From: Adenanthera pavonina
Lineage: Eukaryota; Streptophyta; Magnoliopsida; Fabales; Fabaceae
Length of the DNA: 64,000 bases
Reading direction: 5' to 3'
Assembly: GCA_026686845.1 (NCBI GenBank)
Contig: JAIVEN010000022.1
Location: 20,930,001-20,994,000, forward strand
The notes under the pieces were generated by a model. The model was not told where the DNA came from, did not search any database, and was given only the letters and a program-made list of their open reading frames with translations. Every line of letters begins with the position of its first letter. The stretch's first letter is position 1. A program made the translations under genes and the position numbers. Below are positions 35,632-46,485 of the stretch, one piece after another.

Positions 35632-36453
35632 ACAGACGCATTTCCAATATGAAAATTCGCACGAAACTAACATGAGATAACTTTGGCAAGTTTGAAATTC
35701 AAATGTTACCTAATGTCAAATGAATTTCAAGGTTCAACATTAAACACATAACAATGCTGACTCTGCAAAATTTATCAATTAAGCCTCAAACTTCAAATTT
35801 TAGTATGTCAGACGCATTTTATATGGTTGTTGAATGGCTCTTTCTATAGAGTAATAGCTAGAACTTGTGTCTAACGGATAGATCTTTTGTCTAACGACTA
35901 GTTAAGCTACAAATCTATAAATAGAACCTCATTTGAACTTATGAGTAACGAAATTAAATGAGTTTGTGCCAAAATGCTGCTACAATTTATAAAATCTTTC
36001 TATATCAACATTCATAGTTAAACTTACCTCATTAAAGTAAGCTTTCAATGTGTCATCTACTCTAAAAGAAAGTTTTCATTCAGTAATCATTATTTTAATT
36101 CTATTATGTTTTGGGTAGAATTTTAGTATGGGGAAAGCACTAAAGGAAATTATACATGCTTCACAAGTGCCTACTGAAACGTATGGGATGTATTGAGACT
36201 TTATAAGTGTCAGAATCAAACTTGTGAGATATAGTGAAAATCTCAAATGATGGCTTGAGAACTGGACGTAGGCTAAGTGGTTTGAGCCAAATTAGTATAA
36301 ATTCTTTTATCTTGCTCTTTATCTTTAATTTATCTATTCTCTCATCATACTCTATTCATCTCTATTCTGCTATACATTTGGTTAAATTGGATTAGGCAAA
36401 AATCTTACATCATCCAATTTACCCTTCTCTTGGGTGACCGACCAAACCTTACA
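35632..36453 (+). mobile_element. SIRE-type solo LTR, right part
   Basis: Continues the LTR started at 24,845, resuming at ACAGACGCATTTCC and ending ACCAAACCTTACA at 36,453 before the TTTTA target duplication. Contains the CTAACGACTAG-type blocks, a TATA box at 35,916 and text related to the 3' third of the 52,286 LTR (GTGGGATGT/GGGGAAAGCACT, AGATAGTGAAAATCTCAA, GACTGGACGTAGG). Confidence 0.88.
35916..35923 (+). promoter_or_regulatory. TATA box of the split solo LTR
   Basis: TATAAATA inside AAATCTATAAATAGAACCTC, the same context as the TATA boxes of the other SIRE-type LTRs. Confidence 0.6.
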
Positions 36454-36458
36454 TTTTA

Positions 36459-37060
36459 TTAAGATGAAAGCTCGCTGATCGGTAGAACAACCAACTTCTC
36501 CTCATAAGCTATTTGGCTTTCTATATATTGATTCATATGTATAATGACCCAAATTCTCATATATATATATATATATATATATACCCTCTAGTTATTTTTA
36601 TAAAAGTTTTTTAACTAAAATCATGTGAATCAAGATGGGTAATTAAAATTAGTTAGAAGAATTGAATTTGTCAAAAATTACTATAACATTCCAAAAATAT
36701 CATTAATAAAAGCTGTTAACCTCTATCTGACATGAATGCTGGGAGAAAGAGACAATTTCGAAAATCACATTTAATGCTTCGTTAAATGTTCAAAAGACTC
36801 TTATATCAAGGATAAAAAATTTTTTAAAAACTTTTATATTAAAGATATGAGGGAGGATATGATAACATTTTTTTCTTAAATTTCTTAACATTTCTTTTTA
36901 ATTTTATAGGATATATTAATTATTTATAGTGATCAGAGTTATTTGAGTTGGAGTAGGCCTTGTATTTCTATATAAAATTCGATATAAGGTACATTACTTC
37001 GGCTTGTGGTTGTAGACGGTTTTGACTCCTTATGTTTTTATTTTAATTTTTTATTGATGA
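36459..37060. other. Intergenic, AT-rich, no gene
   Basis: Contains an (AT)n run at about 36,560-36,582. No feature recognised besides the simple repeat. Confidence 0.5.
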
Positions 37061-37345
37061 TTCCTTTTACCCATATCCCATTTTATCTATCACTTTAATA
37101 GTTTTTGTACAAATTAATAAAATTATTAAATAACCTAAATTATAGTAACATTTAATGATATTTTACTCAAACATTCTTGATTTAAATATTAAAAAATGAG
37201 TTATATTTTGCCTACCATTTTTTTTATAATTAAAAACTAAAACAGAAAAAAAAAAGCTTCATTGGTATTGTAAAAGGACAAATAAATCAAAACATTTAAA
37301 ATTTTCTAAAATGATAGATAAAATGAGATGGAATAAGTATTGTAT
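37061..37345. mobile_element. MITE-like inverted-repeat element
   Basis: The left arm contains CCCATTTTATCTATCACTTT (37,077-37,096) and the right arm its near-complement ATGATAGATAAAATGAGATGG (37,311-37,331), with further pairing outward (TTCC.../...GGAA). Size of about 285 bp and the word CCCATTTTATCTATCA are typical of plant MITEs. No clear target duplication was found. Confidence 0.45.
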
Positions 37346-38261
37346 TTAAAGCATATGATGCCATCAATATCATTCATGAATCAACTATTTTAAATAATAT
37401 TAAATTAATTAATACTAAAAAATTTAATTCATGAATCAACTATATTAAATTAAATAATATTAAATGCTTATAACTTAGAAAATAATGAATTTTTTTAGTT
37501 ATTAATTATTACTTTTAGTGTGTATGCGTTAATTAAAAATATCCTATAAATTGAAATCGAGAGAGTATCATTAATATATCAATATATATATAATCCTTAG
37601 CAAATTGTACTTTTTTTTAGATTATAAATAGTGTAGGCTTTTTTTTTTTTATCAGCAGCGCTGGTTTGTTTTTAAACTCCATACCATACCATGCATGGGA
37701 AAATTTGTTTAATATCATTATCATATATATATCAAATACATAAAAAAAATTATAATAAGTTACACTATTCAAAACTCAACATCAACATTGTGTGTCCATT
37801 TGAATTGGAGGTGGACAAACATAATTTCTAAAATTAATTTTGATCAAAAGTGAGTTTGGTTGATCATGCATTCTATTTGAAAACGGTTTTCTAAATATTG
37901 AATTTGAGAGAATTAATTTTTATTTGGATATTGTCAATCAAAATCAGTTATGGTCTTTATGGATGTGTAATTACATAAAGAAATTAATTATCCAAACGTA
38001 CGCTGCGGCTACTTTGGACCTCCATATATGCAACTGTCTTATCTTTCCAATTTTCTCCACGCATCTTATTGGGCCCAGCTTTTTTTTTTTTCCCGACAAT
38101 TTCAATAGTGGGTACAATTTTCGGAAAACCTCAAAAAGTTATTATCTCTTCCATGTAGCATAATAGAAAAATTATATAATTTTAACTAAAAGTGATAGTA
38201 ATTAAATTGTCTAAAATGCATAGGGAACATGTCTCATTAGCATCAATATTAATTTATAATA
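37346..38261. other. Intergenic, AT-rich, no gene
   Basis: A repeated ATGAATCAACTAT-TTAAATAATATTAAAT block occurs twice near 37,375-37,465. No coding or RNA feature recognised. Confidence 0.45.
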
Positions 38262-38895
38262 TACCGATATTTCAAATTACTTGAAGTATTCATATCAAAT
38301 ACTTTTTTAATACTAATACATATCGATACTCCTTCGATATGTATCTACGAAGTATCCAATTTATTATTTATATTAAACATAAAAAAATAATTTTTGATAC
38401 GTATCTGATATGTATTGAATTCAGATCGATACAGTTCGATATTTTTTATATACTTCATGACATTATTTTAGAAATTAAAATAAATATTATATTCATTTAT
38501 CAATTAAAAATTATTTTTATTATAAAAACTATTCAAAAAATATTATGTTATATTTTTTATCATAAAAATAGATTTTTTTTATCTAAAATCTAAATAGATT
38601 TCTTTTATTCTTTATCTACTTATACTCCATATATTCCCATAGGGTTTAACACCATTGCTTCCTTGACTATTTTCAACTTCATATTATACTTTGGGTATTC
38701 AATATTATTAAAAGACTATAAGTGTGTTAATAATTGAATTTTTTATTACAATTATATTTTTTGTGTTTTATGAATTATTTTGGATATACGTATTTTAAAA
38801 GTATAGTATCTTATATATTTAGATTTAACTATATTAACGTATTGGATATGCATCGAATCCGATATTCGTATGGTATTTATACATCATAGATATTA
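38262..38895. repeat. Possible inverted-repeat transposon relic (GATACGTATC-rich)
   Basis: Many copies of GATAC/GTATC words, for example TTCGATATGTATC, GATACGTATCTGATATG, GATCGATACAGTTCGATA near the left and GGATATGCATCGAATCCGAT near the right, in opposite sense. This resembles known plant repeats built on CGATACGTATC, but I cannot define termini or a family. Confidence 0.35.
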
Positions 38896-39019
38896 ACACA
38901 CACACGTGTATATATATATATAATAAAATCTATATTGATACAATTAATATATCAATATAAAAAACAGCAAGCTGCACTTTTAATATATTATAAATAACAG
39001 CCAACTAAAGGTAAAACAA

Positions 39020-39450
39020 GTACTTTAGCAACTACAATATGAAAACCAAAGTAATTTTCTCACGGAGTGCAAGTCGTGAGGAAAACAAATTAAATGAGAA
39101 GAAACAAGAAGGACCAAGTTAAATCAATTAAATTCTCATATGGTTTTGTGGTCGTGAGAAGATTTGTTTTAAAGATTTTTTTCACTTTATTTTCTTCCCT
39201 TTTCACGCTTTCTCATGAATTTCCTCACCAATGTTATTTATGAGAACATTTGGTGCTGAATTCGTGCCACAACGCGCAAAAATTCTTGTGATTTTTCTCA
39301 TAATTTTCTCATGGAATTTTCTTTCTACCCTGTTTTTATAAGAAAATCTATGACAAATCTCCTTAAAATGATTTCTTTGGAGAAATTCTCTAAACATTTA
39401 TGGCCATGAGAGAAATTTTCATAAGAAAATGATTTTTCTGTGTAGTAAAT
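39020..39450. repeat. Unclassified repeat relic (CGTGAGAAA-rich)
   Basis: Words GTCGTGAGGAAAA, GGTCGTGAGAAGA, TTTTCTCATAATTTTCTCATGG and CATGAGAGAAATTTTCATAAG recur in both orientations. The right edge GATTTTTCTGTGTAG resembles the complement of CACTA-type ends (CTACACAGAAAAATC), but no matching left end was found. Confidence 0.3.
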
Positions 39451-39719
39451 TCAAAATGTTTATGTTACTTTTGTACTATTATTTTACTTAATTTTTTCTC
39501 CCTAATACACTGCATTTGAACACTCTGACAGATTTTGGCACTTCAGGAATCTAAATCTGAATGGAAGGACAGATTTAGATCATTTAATTGATGGGGAGCG
39601 AAAATTTCTCTCTGGCCAACATTGAAAGGACAAAACTTCATCTGTCTTTTTTTTTTTTTTAACCTTAATTATAAAGCCTTTCTTTTAAAAAAGAAATTGC
39701 GAGTGAATCAGCATCTCCC

Positions 39720-39862
39720 TTGGCCCTCCTATATACCCATCTTGGATTAGATGTTAATGTCCGTCCTATAAATTCACAGGTCGTTTTCTACTTTTCTTGT
39801 CATCTTATTAATCTTATTGAGTCACATGAGATGATCATCGTAGGATTTGATTAGGATAAAAT
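39720..39862 (+). repeat. Direct repeat D1, copy 1
   Basis: Colinear with 41,195-41,345: GGCCCTCC/AACCCTCCCC, GTCCTATAAATTCAC/GTCCTATATATTCAC, TTTCTACTTTTCTTGTCATC/TTTCTACTTTTCTTACCATC, ATGATCATCGTAGGATTTGA/ATGATCATCATAAGATTTGA. Confidence 0.65.
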
Positions 39863-39888
39863 AATAAGGAGAAAACTTACCTATTTAG

Positions 39889-40572
39889 GCAAAAGTGAGC
39901 ATTTAATCCTTTAATTTTGGGTCAAATTTTTTTTAGTCCTTTAATTTTAAAAATTTTCATTGTAATTCTTTAACTTTTAAATACAAAAAAAATTACCTCA
40001 TTCTTAACACTGTTAAATATTAAACAGAAAATTATAATTTAGCTTATAATCCTTTATTTTATAATTATACTTAAAATATTTTAAAATATTAAAATAAATA
40101 ATAATGATCTTAATTTTTTTAAAATTTAAAAAATATTTTATTTATAAAAAAGCATTTAGTGTTCAACTATAATTCATAAATTAAATTAGAAACACTCGTA
40201 AAAATTGTTTTAACTAATCAAATCAACCCATCCTTTTACCTATAACCAAGAACGCAACGCATGATGGTTAAAGTTTTAATTTTAAGTTAACAAGATTTAT
40301 TTTTAAAAATATTTCAATTATAATTATTTTATTTTTAAGATTACAATATTTATTTTAAAAAATATTTCAAGTATAATTATAAAATTGACTACATACAAAT
40401 ACTAATAAGTCAGTTTTTAAAATGCCAAACTATCATTTTCCATTAAATATTTCATGGTGTTAAGAATTAGGACTCAATTTTTGAAATTAAAGGATTATAA
40501 TGAAACTTAATAAAGTTAAAGAATCAAAATGAAATTGGTAACAAAATTAAAGGACCAAAACATCACTTTTGC
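39889..40572. mobile_element. Inverted-repeat element, MULE/MITE-like, about 680 bp
   Basis: The ends are complementary over roughly 140 bp: left GCAAAAGTGAGCATTTAATC and right (complement) GCAAAAGTGATGTTTTGGTC, both continuing with CCTTTAATTTTG, CATTGTAATTCTTTAACTTT-like and ATTCTTAACAC blocks. Long terminal inverted repeats with no coding capacity suit a Mutator-like non-autonomous element, but I do not see a clear 9-bp target duplication. Confidence 0.65.
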
Positions 40573-42110
40573 TTTAAACTTATATACTTAACTTACTTTT
40601 ATCAAATCAAATTAAAACATATTGATTTCAAATTTAAAAATAAATTAACAATATAGATAATAAAAGATAGTTATGAAATAAATAATACATGGTAAAATCC
40701 ACTTCTCATGATTTGATTGGATTAAAGTACATTAAGTATATAAGCTTACCTATCTAAGTTTAAATAAATAATAAAAGAATTGATTTTAATATATAACACA
40801 AAGAAAGTGAATATGAAATATAATTTAGCACCCTTTTTTTGGGAAAAAACATTAGTACACTTTCTCTAGCTAAATTTGGGTACTTGGGATTGGTTTCAAA
40901 ATTTCAGTTAGAAGATCACCAATCTATGTGCAGGGACGGATCTAAAAATATCTTGTAAGGGCTAAATATTTTTAATTATGAGAGGAAAAACATCATCATA
41001 CTCTTTGTTAAATATAAATTACAGGCTTTTCTTTAGTATTATAAAAGAAAAAAATTATCAATGACAATTGGTTCAAGGGATTAGGTGATTAAGTAATTTG
41101 ACCCTGTTTGATATGAATTAATCGGGACTTTATGTCTATTTTAAAGACCGAATGGTATAAAAAACGGGGGAGATAGGCCAGTACTACTCCCCTTAACCCT
41201 CCCCTAAATAAGTACTCATTAATTATCGTCCTATATATTCACTAGCTTTTTTTCTACTTTTCTTACCATCCTCATCTTTATTGATTTCTGTTTAATTTAA
41301 TCTCATTGGGTTATATATATAACATGATCATCATAAGATTTGAATGTTCTCGCTCTCTTTTCATATATTACATGGCAGACACAAAAAGATATTCAGGTCT
41401 TGTCAAAATAGGTTTATACCCCTCCAAAAGCTTTGTCTTTCACCCTCTGTATATTTTAGTTTTCAGGTGGAATCTCTAGGGTTTCATCTGTCTTTTTAAT
41501 AGATTCTACTAGCTTATAAACTGGAAATATTTCTAGTACATGCGAAAGCATAAAACAAACCTTACGGGTTTTTCTTTTTTTCTTTTTTTCGAAAACTTTA
41601 TAGCCAAAAGAAAATTAATCTTCTTAATAGAAAGTTGGGCCGCAGAAGAATCCTTCTTTTCCAGCTTAAGTTGCAGTATCCATTTGGAAAGCTTATGCAG
41701 AATTGCTGTAAATTAACAAAACGATATACGGCGATGCTGTCATATATATATATATATATATAAAGCGTTATTGTATATTTATTATTAAGTTAAATTGATG
41801 GTTGAGGCCGAAGGAGAATTAGCTAGAAGTTCAATTTAAGTTCTATATATATATATATATATAAGAAAACAAATCAACCAGATGCGTGTGTGTTTATGGA
41901 TTTTGTATTCTTTTTCTTTTCCTTTTTTCCGCAGAGCACCTTTCCTGCTTTATTTCTTTTGCTTTATATATATTTAACTCGATCAGGAGAGATCGATGCT
42001 GATGGAAATACAAATGGGTAGGTCTACTATGGTAGCAAGAAGAATATGAATAACTCTCTTTCCATTAATAAAGAAAAGAAATTGCTCACCCATTTTTGTT
42101 TTGTTCTCCA
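40573..42110. other. Intergenic upstream of MIR319
   Basis: AT-rich. CAGGGACGGATCTAAAAATA at 40,932 resembles the left end of a common hAT-like plant repeat, with no partner found. (TA)n runs lie near 41,742-41,762 and 41,846-41,863. Copy 2 of direct repeat D1 is at 41,195-41,345. Confidence 0.45.
41195..41345 (+). repeat. Direct repeat D1, copy 2
   Basis: Second copy of the segment at 39,720-39,862, about 1.48 kb downstream and in the same orientation, more diverged at its right half, with a short insertion around TTTAATTTAATCTCATTGGG. Confidence 0.65.
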
Positions 42111-42132
42111 ATATGCATATTTTAAACGTTAT

Positions 42133-42180
42133 ACGTACGTACGTGTACCTGGGTCGATGTACTCTTGTAAGTGTATAAAG
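42133..42180 (+). promoter_or_regulatory. MIR319: MIR319 core promoter (TATA box)
   Basis: TATAAAG at 42,174-42,180 lies about 30 bp upstream of a likely start near 42,205 and about 270 bp upstream of the hairpin. Just upstream, CGTACGTACGTGTACC (42,134-42,149) repeats GTAC and ACGT cores, which are known plant binding-site cores; their use here is an inference. A GA-rich leader (GAGAAAGAGATAGAGAGAC...) follows. Confidence 0.6.
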
Positions 42181-42255
42181 AGGGCCTTGGTTCTCTCATA
42201 ACTCTGAGCAAAAACGAGAAAGAGATAGAGAGACAAAGAGGAGAGAGAGATTGTG

Positions 42256-42312
42256 ATGGCATGCAATGAGTCTCACTCTGTGGTCTTCAAATATATCAAC
42301 TTTTTTCTGTGA
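42256..42312 (+). CDS. Candidate miRNA-encoded peptide ORF (18 aa)
   Basis: This is the first ATG downstream of the TATA box, in the presumed 5' leader of the MIR319 primary transcript. It encodes 18 residues, MACNESHSVVFKYINFFL. First ORFs of plant pri-miRNAs can encode short regulatory peptides (miPEPs) that raise transcription of their own miRNA gene; such a peptide is described for MIR319. The sequence alone does not show translation. A possible splice donor GTGAGA at 42,309 overlaps the stop; with an acceptor GCAG ending at 42,394, splicing would change the C-terminus to end ...FFLRFEGAST. Confidence 0.35.
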   Translation: MACNESHSVVFKYINFFL

Positions 42313-42446
42313 GAATTCGTTTCTTTCTCTACTTTCTTTTGATCAAACTAAGCAAAACTTCATCACTATGATGGATCTGTGTGAAATTTTGCAGACGATT
42401 TGAAGGAGCTAGCACATAATGATGGAGATGGTGATGAAGAAGAAGG

Positions 42447-42466
42447 GAGCTTTCTTCGGTCCATTA
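42447..42466 (+). ncRNA. miR319*: miR319* strand (5' arm)
   Basis: GAGCTTTCTTCGGTCCATTA closely resembles the conserved miR319 passenger strand and faces the mature sequence in the hairpin with G:U and mismatch positions typical of the family. The exact ends need small-RNA reads. Confidence 0.75.
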
Positions 42467-42604
42467 ATGGGGGGTATGATGATTTAATTAGCTGCCGAGT
42501 CATTCATACAAATACTGAGTGAACCAAAAAGGGAGAATAGAATTAGATACTCAGTAAATGAGTGAATGAAGCGGGAGACAAATTGAATCTTATGCTTCCC
42601 ATAC

Positions 42605-42625
42605 TTGGACTGAAGGGAGCTCCCT
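42605..42625 (+). ncRNA. miR319: Mature miR319 (3' arm)
   Basis: The 21 bases beginning TTGGACTGAAGGGAGCTCCC and ending in T match canonical plant miR319 exactly, on the 3' arm as expected. Confidence 0.96.
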
Positions 42626-42759
42626 TTTCCCTTCCCACACGCACACAGACAAAAGCTATATATGTGTATGTATGTGTGTATTATCCCTACCTGTTTCCCT
42701 TTTTCATTCAATGGATTTGATGTTGGCATATTAAGTACTGGCCTGATCATGCGAAAGAT

Positions 42760-43900
42760 GCAGCTTGGCTGTCTTGTGATTTACGCCCGATTTGGTAGAT
42801 ATTTGGTACATATTATGCTAGTTTTTTACGGACAAAACTAACCATTTTATGGAAATCTTTTCTTGCTCTTATTTTCTTGCTTTATTTTTCTTAAAAATAA
42901 CTCACTTTTACCAAATATAGCCTTATATCCTTCAAAATGGTGAGCAAGGAAGAGAGGCTGACTTCAACTAGCTATATGCATGCCTATAATCAATGTATAA
43001 TATAAAGGAAGATAGAGTCACATTGTACATTAGTCAAAAAGTGTAGCTTCATCCTCAGGCTCCATACCCTTCTTTTCTTTTTTGTTTTTCTTTTTTTTTT
43101 CTTTTCTATTTGGGTAAGTCTCATTTTTTCTCATTCATTTATTCTTTTTTTCTTTTGCAGGTGGAATAGGGTATTTGGTGATAAGATTCTTTTTGAATTC
43201 AATATCTTTTAAAACTAAACAAAACATTCACCATGTGCTCCATGCGGATGCACAGAGAAAAAGTATCTAGTTCAATATATAAATAAGTATGGGGAAAGGA
43301 AAAGAATCTAGTTCAATATATAAATATGGTTTTGTATTAAAAAAGTTTTTCTTTTGGTGAAATTTTACTGCCTTTCCACTATATGTACTTCATAGATATG
43401 ATTGAGTTATATGGGTTCACAGTTTTCCAAACAGAATTAGGTTGCTTGCTGCTGGTTGAAGCATTTGTTGATCATTTCAGTGGCGAATGTTGTGAGTGGA
43501 TCATAATATTGGTATAGTTTGGTATGCAATTGCAAACTTTAGCTCGGAACACTGGCACTGGCAGAGATCTTGTGATTAAAGTTTTGTAGAGGGACTTTAT
43601 CTCTGACTTCATGTAAGACATAGATCTACTTCTAGTTGCTTCTAATATAATATGGTATATATATATATATATTTGCTGATCTTTGGTAGTCATTGCAGGC
43701 AACGCGAATGAGAGAGACAGAAGAGAACTCCAAATTAATAAAGCCTATGCTAGTTTCTTCTTCTTGGGTCTTGCTTTCTCTCCACCACAAGTTCCTAGGC
43801 AATAGACAAGGATCATGCAACTGTTACATGGTGCAATTACCAACATATCCTGTCTCTAGGTTCACCCCAACTTTATCATTTTTTTTTCCTTCCTTCATAA
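42760..43900. other. Downstream of MIR319, no further gene recognised
   Basis: May include the 3' part of the primary miRNA transcript. A pyrimidine-rich tract ending TTTCTTTTGCAG (about 43,149-43,160) looks like a splice acceptor, but no exon can be justified. No other coding or RNA feature is recognised. Confidence 0.4.
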
Positions 43901-43903
43901 TTA

Positions 43904-44193
43904 CTTCTTCCATCTCATATTATAAGGCAATGGGAGAGATTTTATATATATTAATAAGCAGTTATTATATTCTTAAACTTCTACAAAAAAAGCTCAAAAT
44001 TTTCAATTTTACCCTTATTATTTCCACATCTTTTATTAAATATAACACAAGTTATAATATTAATAATACAATAAATAAGAAATAAAAATGACAAATTACT
44101 ACATATTGCCTTATACTATGAATAAGAAAATTCCCTCATTTATTGCCTTATAATATGGGTTTATTCCTTTATAATAATATGGGATGGAAGAAG
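43904..44193. mobile_element. Stowaway-like MITE 1
   Basis: About 290 bp between TA dinucleotides (43,902-43,903 and 44,194-44,195). The left end CTTCTTCCATCTCATATTAT and the complement of the right end, CTTCTTCCATCCCATATTAT, are inverted repeats. The ATATTATAAGGCAAT block is repeated internally as ATTGCCTTATAATAT. No coding capacity. TA target site and a CTYCYTCC start fit Stowaway (Tc1/mariner) elements. Confidence 0.85.
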
Positions 44194-44251
44194 TATATAG
44201 TAATAAAAAAAAAAGTCCTTCCAAATTCTTCACCAAATAAACTACTCTTAA

Positions 44252-44278
44252 CTCTCTCTCTCTCTCTCTCTCTCTCTC
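44252..44278. repeat. (CT)n microsatellite
   Basis: An uninterrupted CT dinucleotide run of about 27 bp, just after the first Stowaway MITE. Confidence 0.95.
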
Positions 44279-44617
44279 ATGGACACACACAAAACATAAA
44301 GCAACAACGGTTTAAGGACTGTTTTTGCCAAAGCTAACTCAATAAAATCTAGAAAGATTAAACAAAGATTTATTGCTTTGAAAGAAAGGCATCTTAGTAG
44401 AAAGTTTTATATTTGGATCTTTTCCCTAGATTACAATCACATATAAATTACAATGCTTACACAAAATATTTAAGCAAGACAAATGTGAAAATAAAAAAAC
44501 AAATCGAATATTATATACCGTCGGTGTAACAGTTTCAACTCTATAGTAAACGTAAACAAGTGTTAGAAAATTAATTAGCGCCTTGGCCTTTTCACTTTTC
44601 ATTCAAATACGATTATA

Positions 44618-44885
44618 CTCCCTCCAATCTACATTATAAGACATTTTATATTAATTACACGTATATTAAGAAAATCACTTTTTCAACTCAAATCAATGTA
44701 AAAAATACATGCATTTCATATTTTACCCTTATTAAATACCTCATTCTATTGTCATTGGAGAATTATAAATGAAGAGAGATAAAATATTAAATACATGAGT
44801 AAAATGGAAAAAAAATATCTAATGCTCTATATTTTGGACAAAAAATTTATCATATAATATGCCTTATAATATGAACCAGAGGAAG
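44618..44885. mobile_element. Stowaway-like MITE 2
   Basis: About 268 bp between TA dinucleotides (44,616-44,617 and 44,886-44,887). The left end CTCCCTCCAATCTACATTAT and the complement of the right end, CTTCCTCTGGTTCATATTAT, pair imperfectly, followed by AAGACATTTTATA and its counterpart TATAATATGCCTTATAAT. CTCCCTCC is the classic Stowaway terminus. More diverged than MITE 1. Confidence 0.8.
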
Positions 44886-44889
44886 TAAT

Positions 44890-46480
44890 ACTTATGAGAT
44901 AATAAGAGTCCCTCAAATTTAATGGTGAATGAAGAGAGGGACAGAGTGCCTTATTATAATTATAGCCTTCACGATTTAACTTATTAAAGAGTTTGGCTCT
45001 TAACTTTCCTCTAATATTCGTGAATCCAATTAATTGAAGTCATTAAGTAGAAGGCTTTTCATATGCATAAACACCAAATACATCCAAGATTGCATTAATC
45101 TTGGATAATATGTATCCTAATATTTAATATAGATATATGATTTTTTATAAGATATGGATACATGACCCTGGCTAGGTATTTACATAATGTCACTAGCTAA
45201 TATTAGAAAGACTTTATCTATTAACCTTCAATTTAATATTCATAAAGACTATATCTTCTTATGTTGCATTATAAGTTGTATCACAAATTCAACACATCCT
45301 CCAAGAATAGAATCACTAAATGACCTTCAATTAAAAAAGAAAGAAAAAAGAAACTTTATCCATTATAATTATAGGCTAAAACTGTCAAATAAAACCCTTT
45401 CCTTTCCCAGGTGCAGACAGTGTCACCAGCGTTGTTGTTTGTCTGAATCTGGAAGAAAACAATTTCCAGAAACGAAAACTATTAGCAAATAACAGAAAAG
45501 TGTGAAGGGTGTCTGCTCTTTTTACCTCCATATACTTAGAAAAACACAGTTACTAGATTTGGATATACAATCTTTTCTATTATTTTCTTACGACTCTCTT
45601 CCCCACGCCAGCGACTACAGAATCTAACACCTCGTCTTTTCTTCTTTGATTTACTGATTATTGCTCCCCCTTTAACAAACACTAGGAGCCAAGTTAATCC
45701 TCCATTAAATTCAAGTTAAATCATTTCACAGATTAAATGTACTTGAGCAAATTAAATAATGATATATCTTCACGTGCTAATCACCTTAATTGTGGACCCC
45801 CCTAGCTGATTAACTACTGTTCTAAGGTGGAGATTTGACGGTGGAATTTTGCAATGCGTTCGTGTAAATCCGTTGTAAATTTTTTCAAAGTTGATTTGAT
45901 TTCCCTTTATTCTCTGGGTCCAAGATGTTCCCACCCATTTGGAAGTATAAGAAGAGCTACCAATTTAATTAGTTAGTGGATTGATTTGTCATCATAAAGA
46001 CCTGTCTTCCCTTGTATCATATAATTAAATCTTCATGGGCTGCTTTCAAATCTCTTCTCCTTACTATGCAAACAATATATTAATTAGTAGTCAGTTTTGC
46101 TTTTTCTCCCTCTAAGAGAAGCACAAAAATTAGGGCACACGAGAGAGTTATGCTGTAAGGATCGAGCTTTATCTGAAGGATTATGATGTGACAATATATA
46201 ATAAAAATATCAGTGTTTAATTTTTCTGTTAGTGGAGAACAGATGGAAGTGCGATATACATCGTCTTATTAATCGTTTGGAATCTAAGGTTTAATGACCC
46301 TGGCCCTGGGATACGTACATATCCTGTGGATCAAGATGCCCGCATTAAGTCTATGAAATGATATTCAACTAAACGTAGATAAATTTCAGTCAATATGGTT
46401 GTTAGAGGAATAAAAAAAAAAAACTTTTTCTAAGTTATAGAGGTTTTGTTAAACTAAGTTTTCTGTGTTACCCTACATTG
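44890..46480. other. Intergenic, no gene recognised
   Basis: No convincing reading frame. The 101-aa plus-strand frame at 45,187-45,492 has no recognisable domain and biased AT-rich codons. The last ~350 bases before the primer site at 46,486 should contain the decayed LTR of the Ale-like element. Confidence 0.4.
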
Positions 46481-46485
46481 TGATA

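Larger units (their letters stand above)
42440..42634 (+). ncRNA. MIR319: MIR319 precursor hairpin
   Basis: A long stem-loop of about 190 nt. The base of the stem pairs AAGGGAGCTTTCTTCGGTCC (5' arm) with the miR319 region on the 3' arm. The upper stem pairs GCTGCCGAGTCATTCATACA (42,491-42,510) and AATACTGAGT (42,511-42,520) with ACTCAGTAAATGAGTGAATG (42,549-42,568). The two-part conserved stem is characteristic of the miR319/miR159 family, whose precursors are processed from loop to base. miR319 directs cleavage of CIN-type TCP transcription factor mRNAs controlling leaf growth. This is the only recognisable host gene in the window. Confidence 0.95.

Noticed and set aside
39000..39450. CACTA transposon
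   Set aside because: Only one possible end (complement of GATTTTTCTGTGTAG) is seen; no partner end and no 3-bp duplication.
42484..42750. 88-aa minus-strand ORF over the MIR319 hairpin
   Set aside because: It is the antisense of the miRNA precursor; hairpin conservation explains the sequence.
43693..44085. 130-aa plus-strand ORF
   Set aside because: Its 3' half lies in a Stowaway MITE and its 5' half has no domain or coding-like composition.
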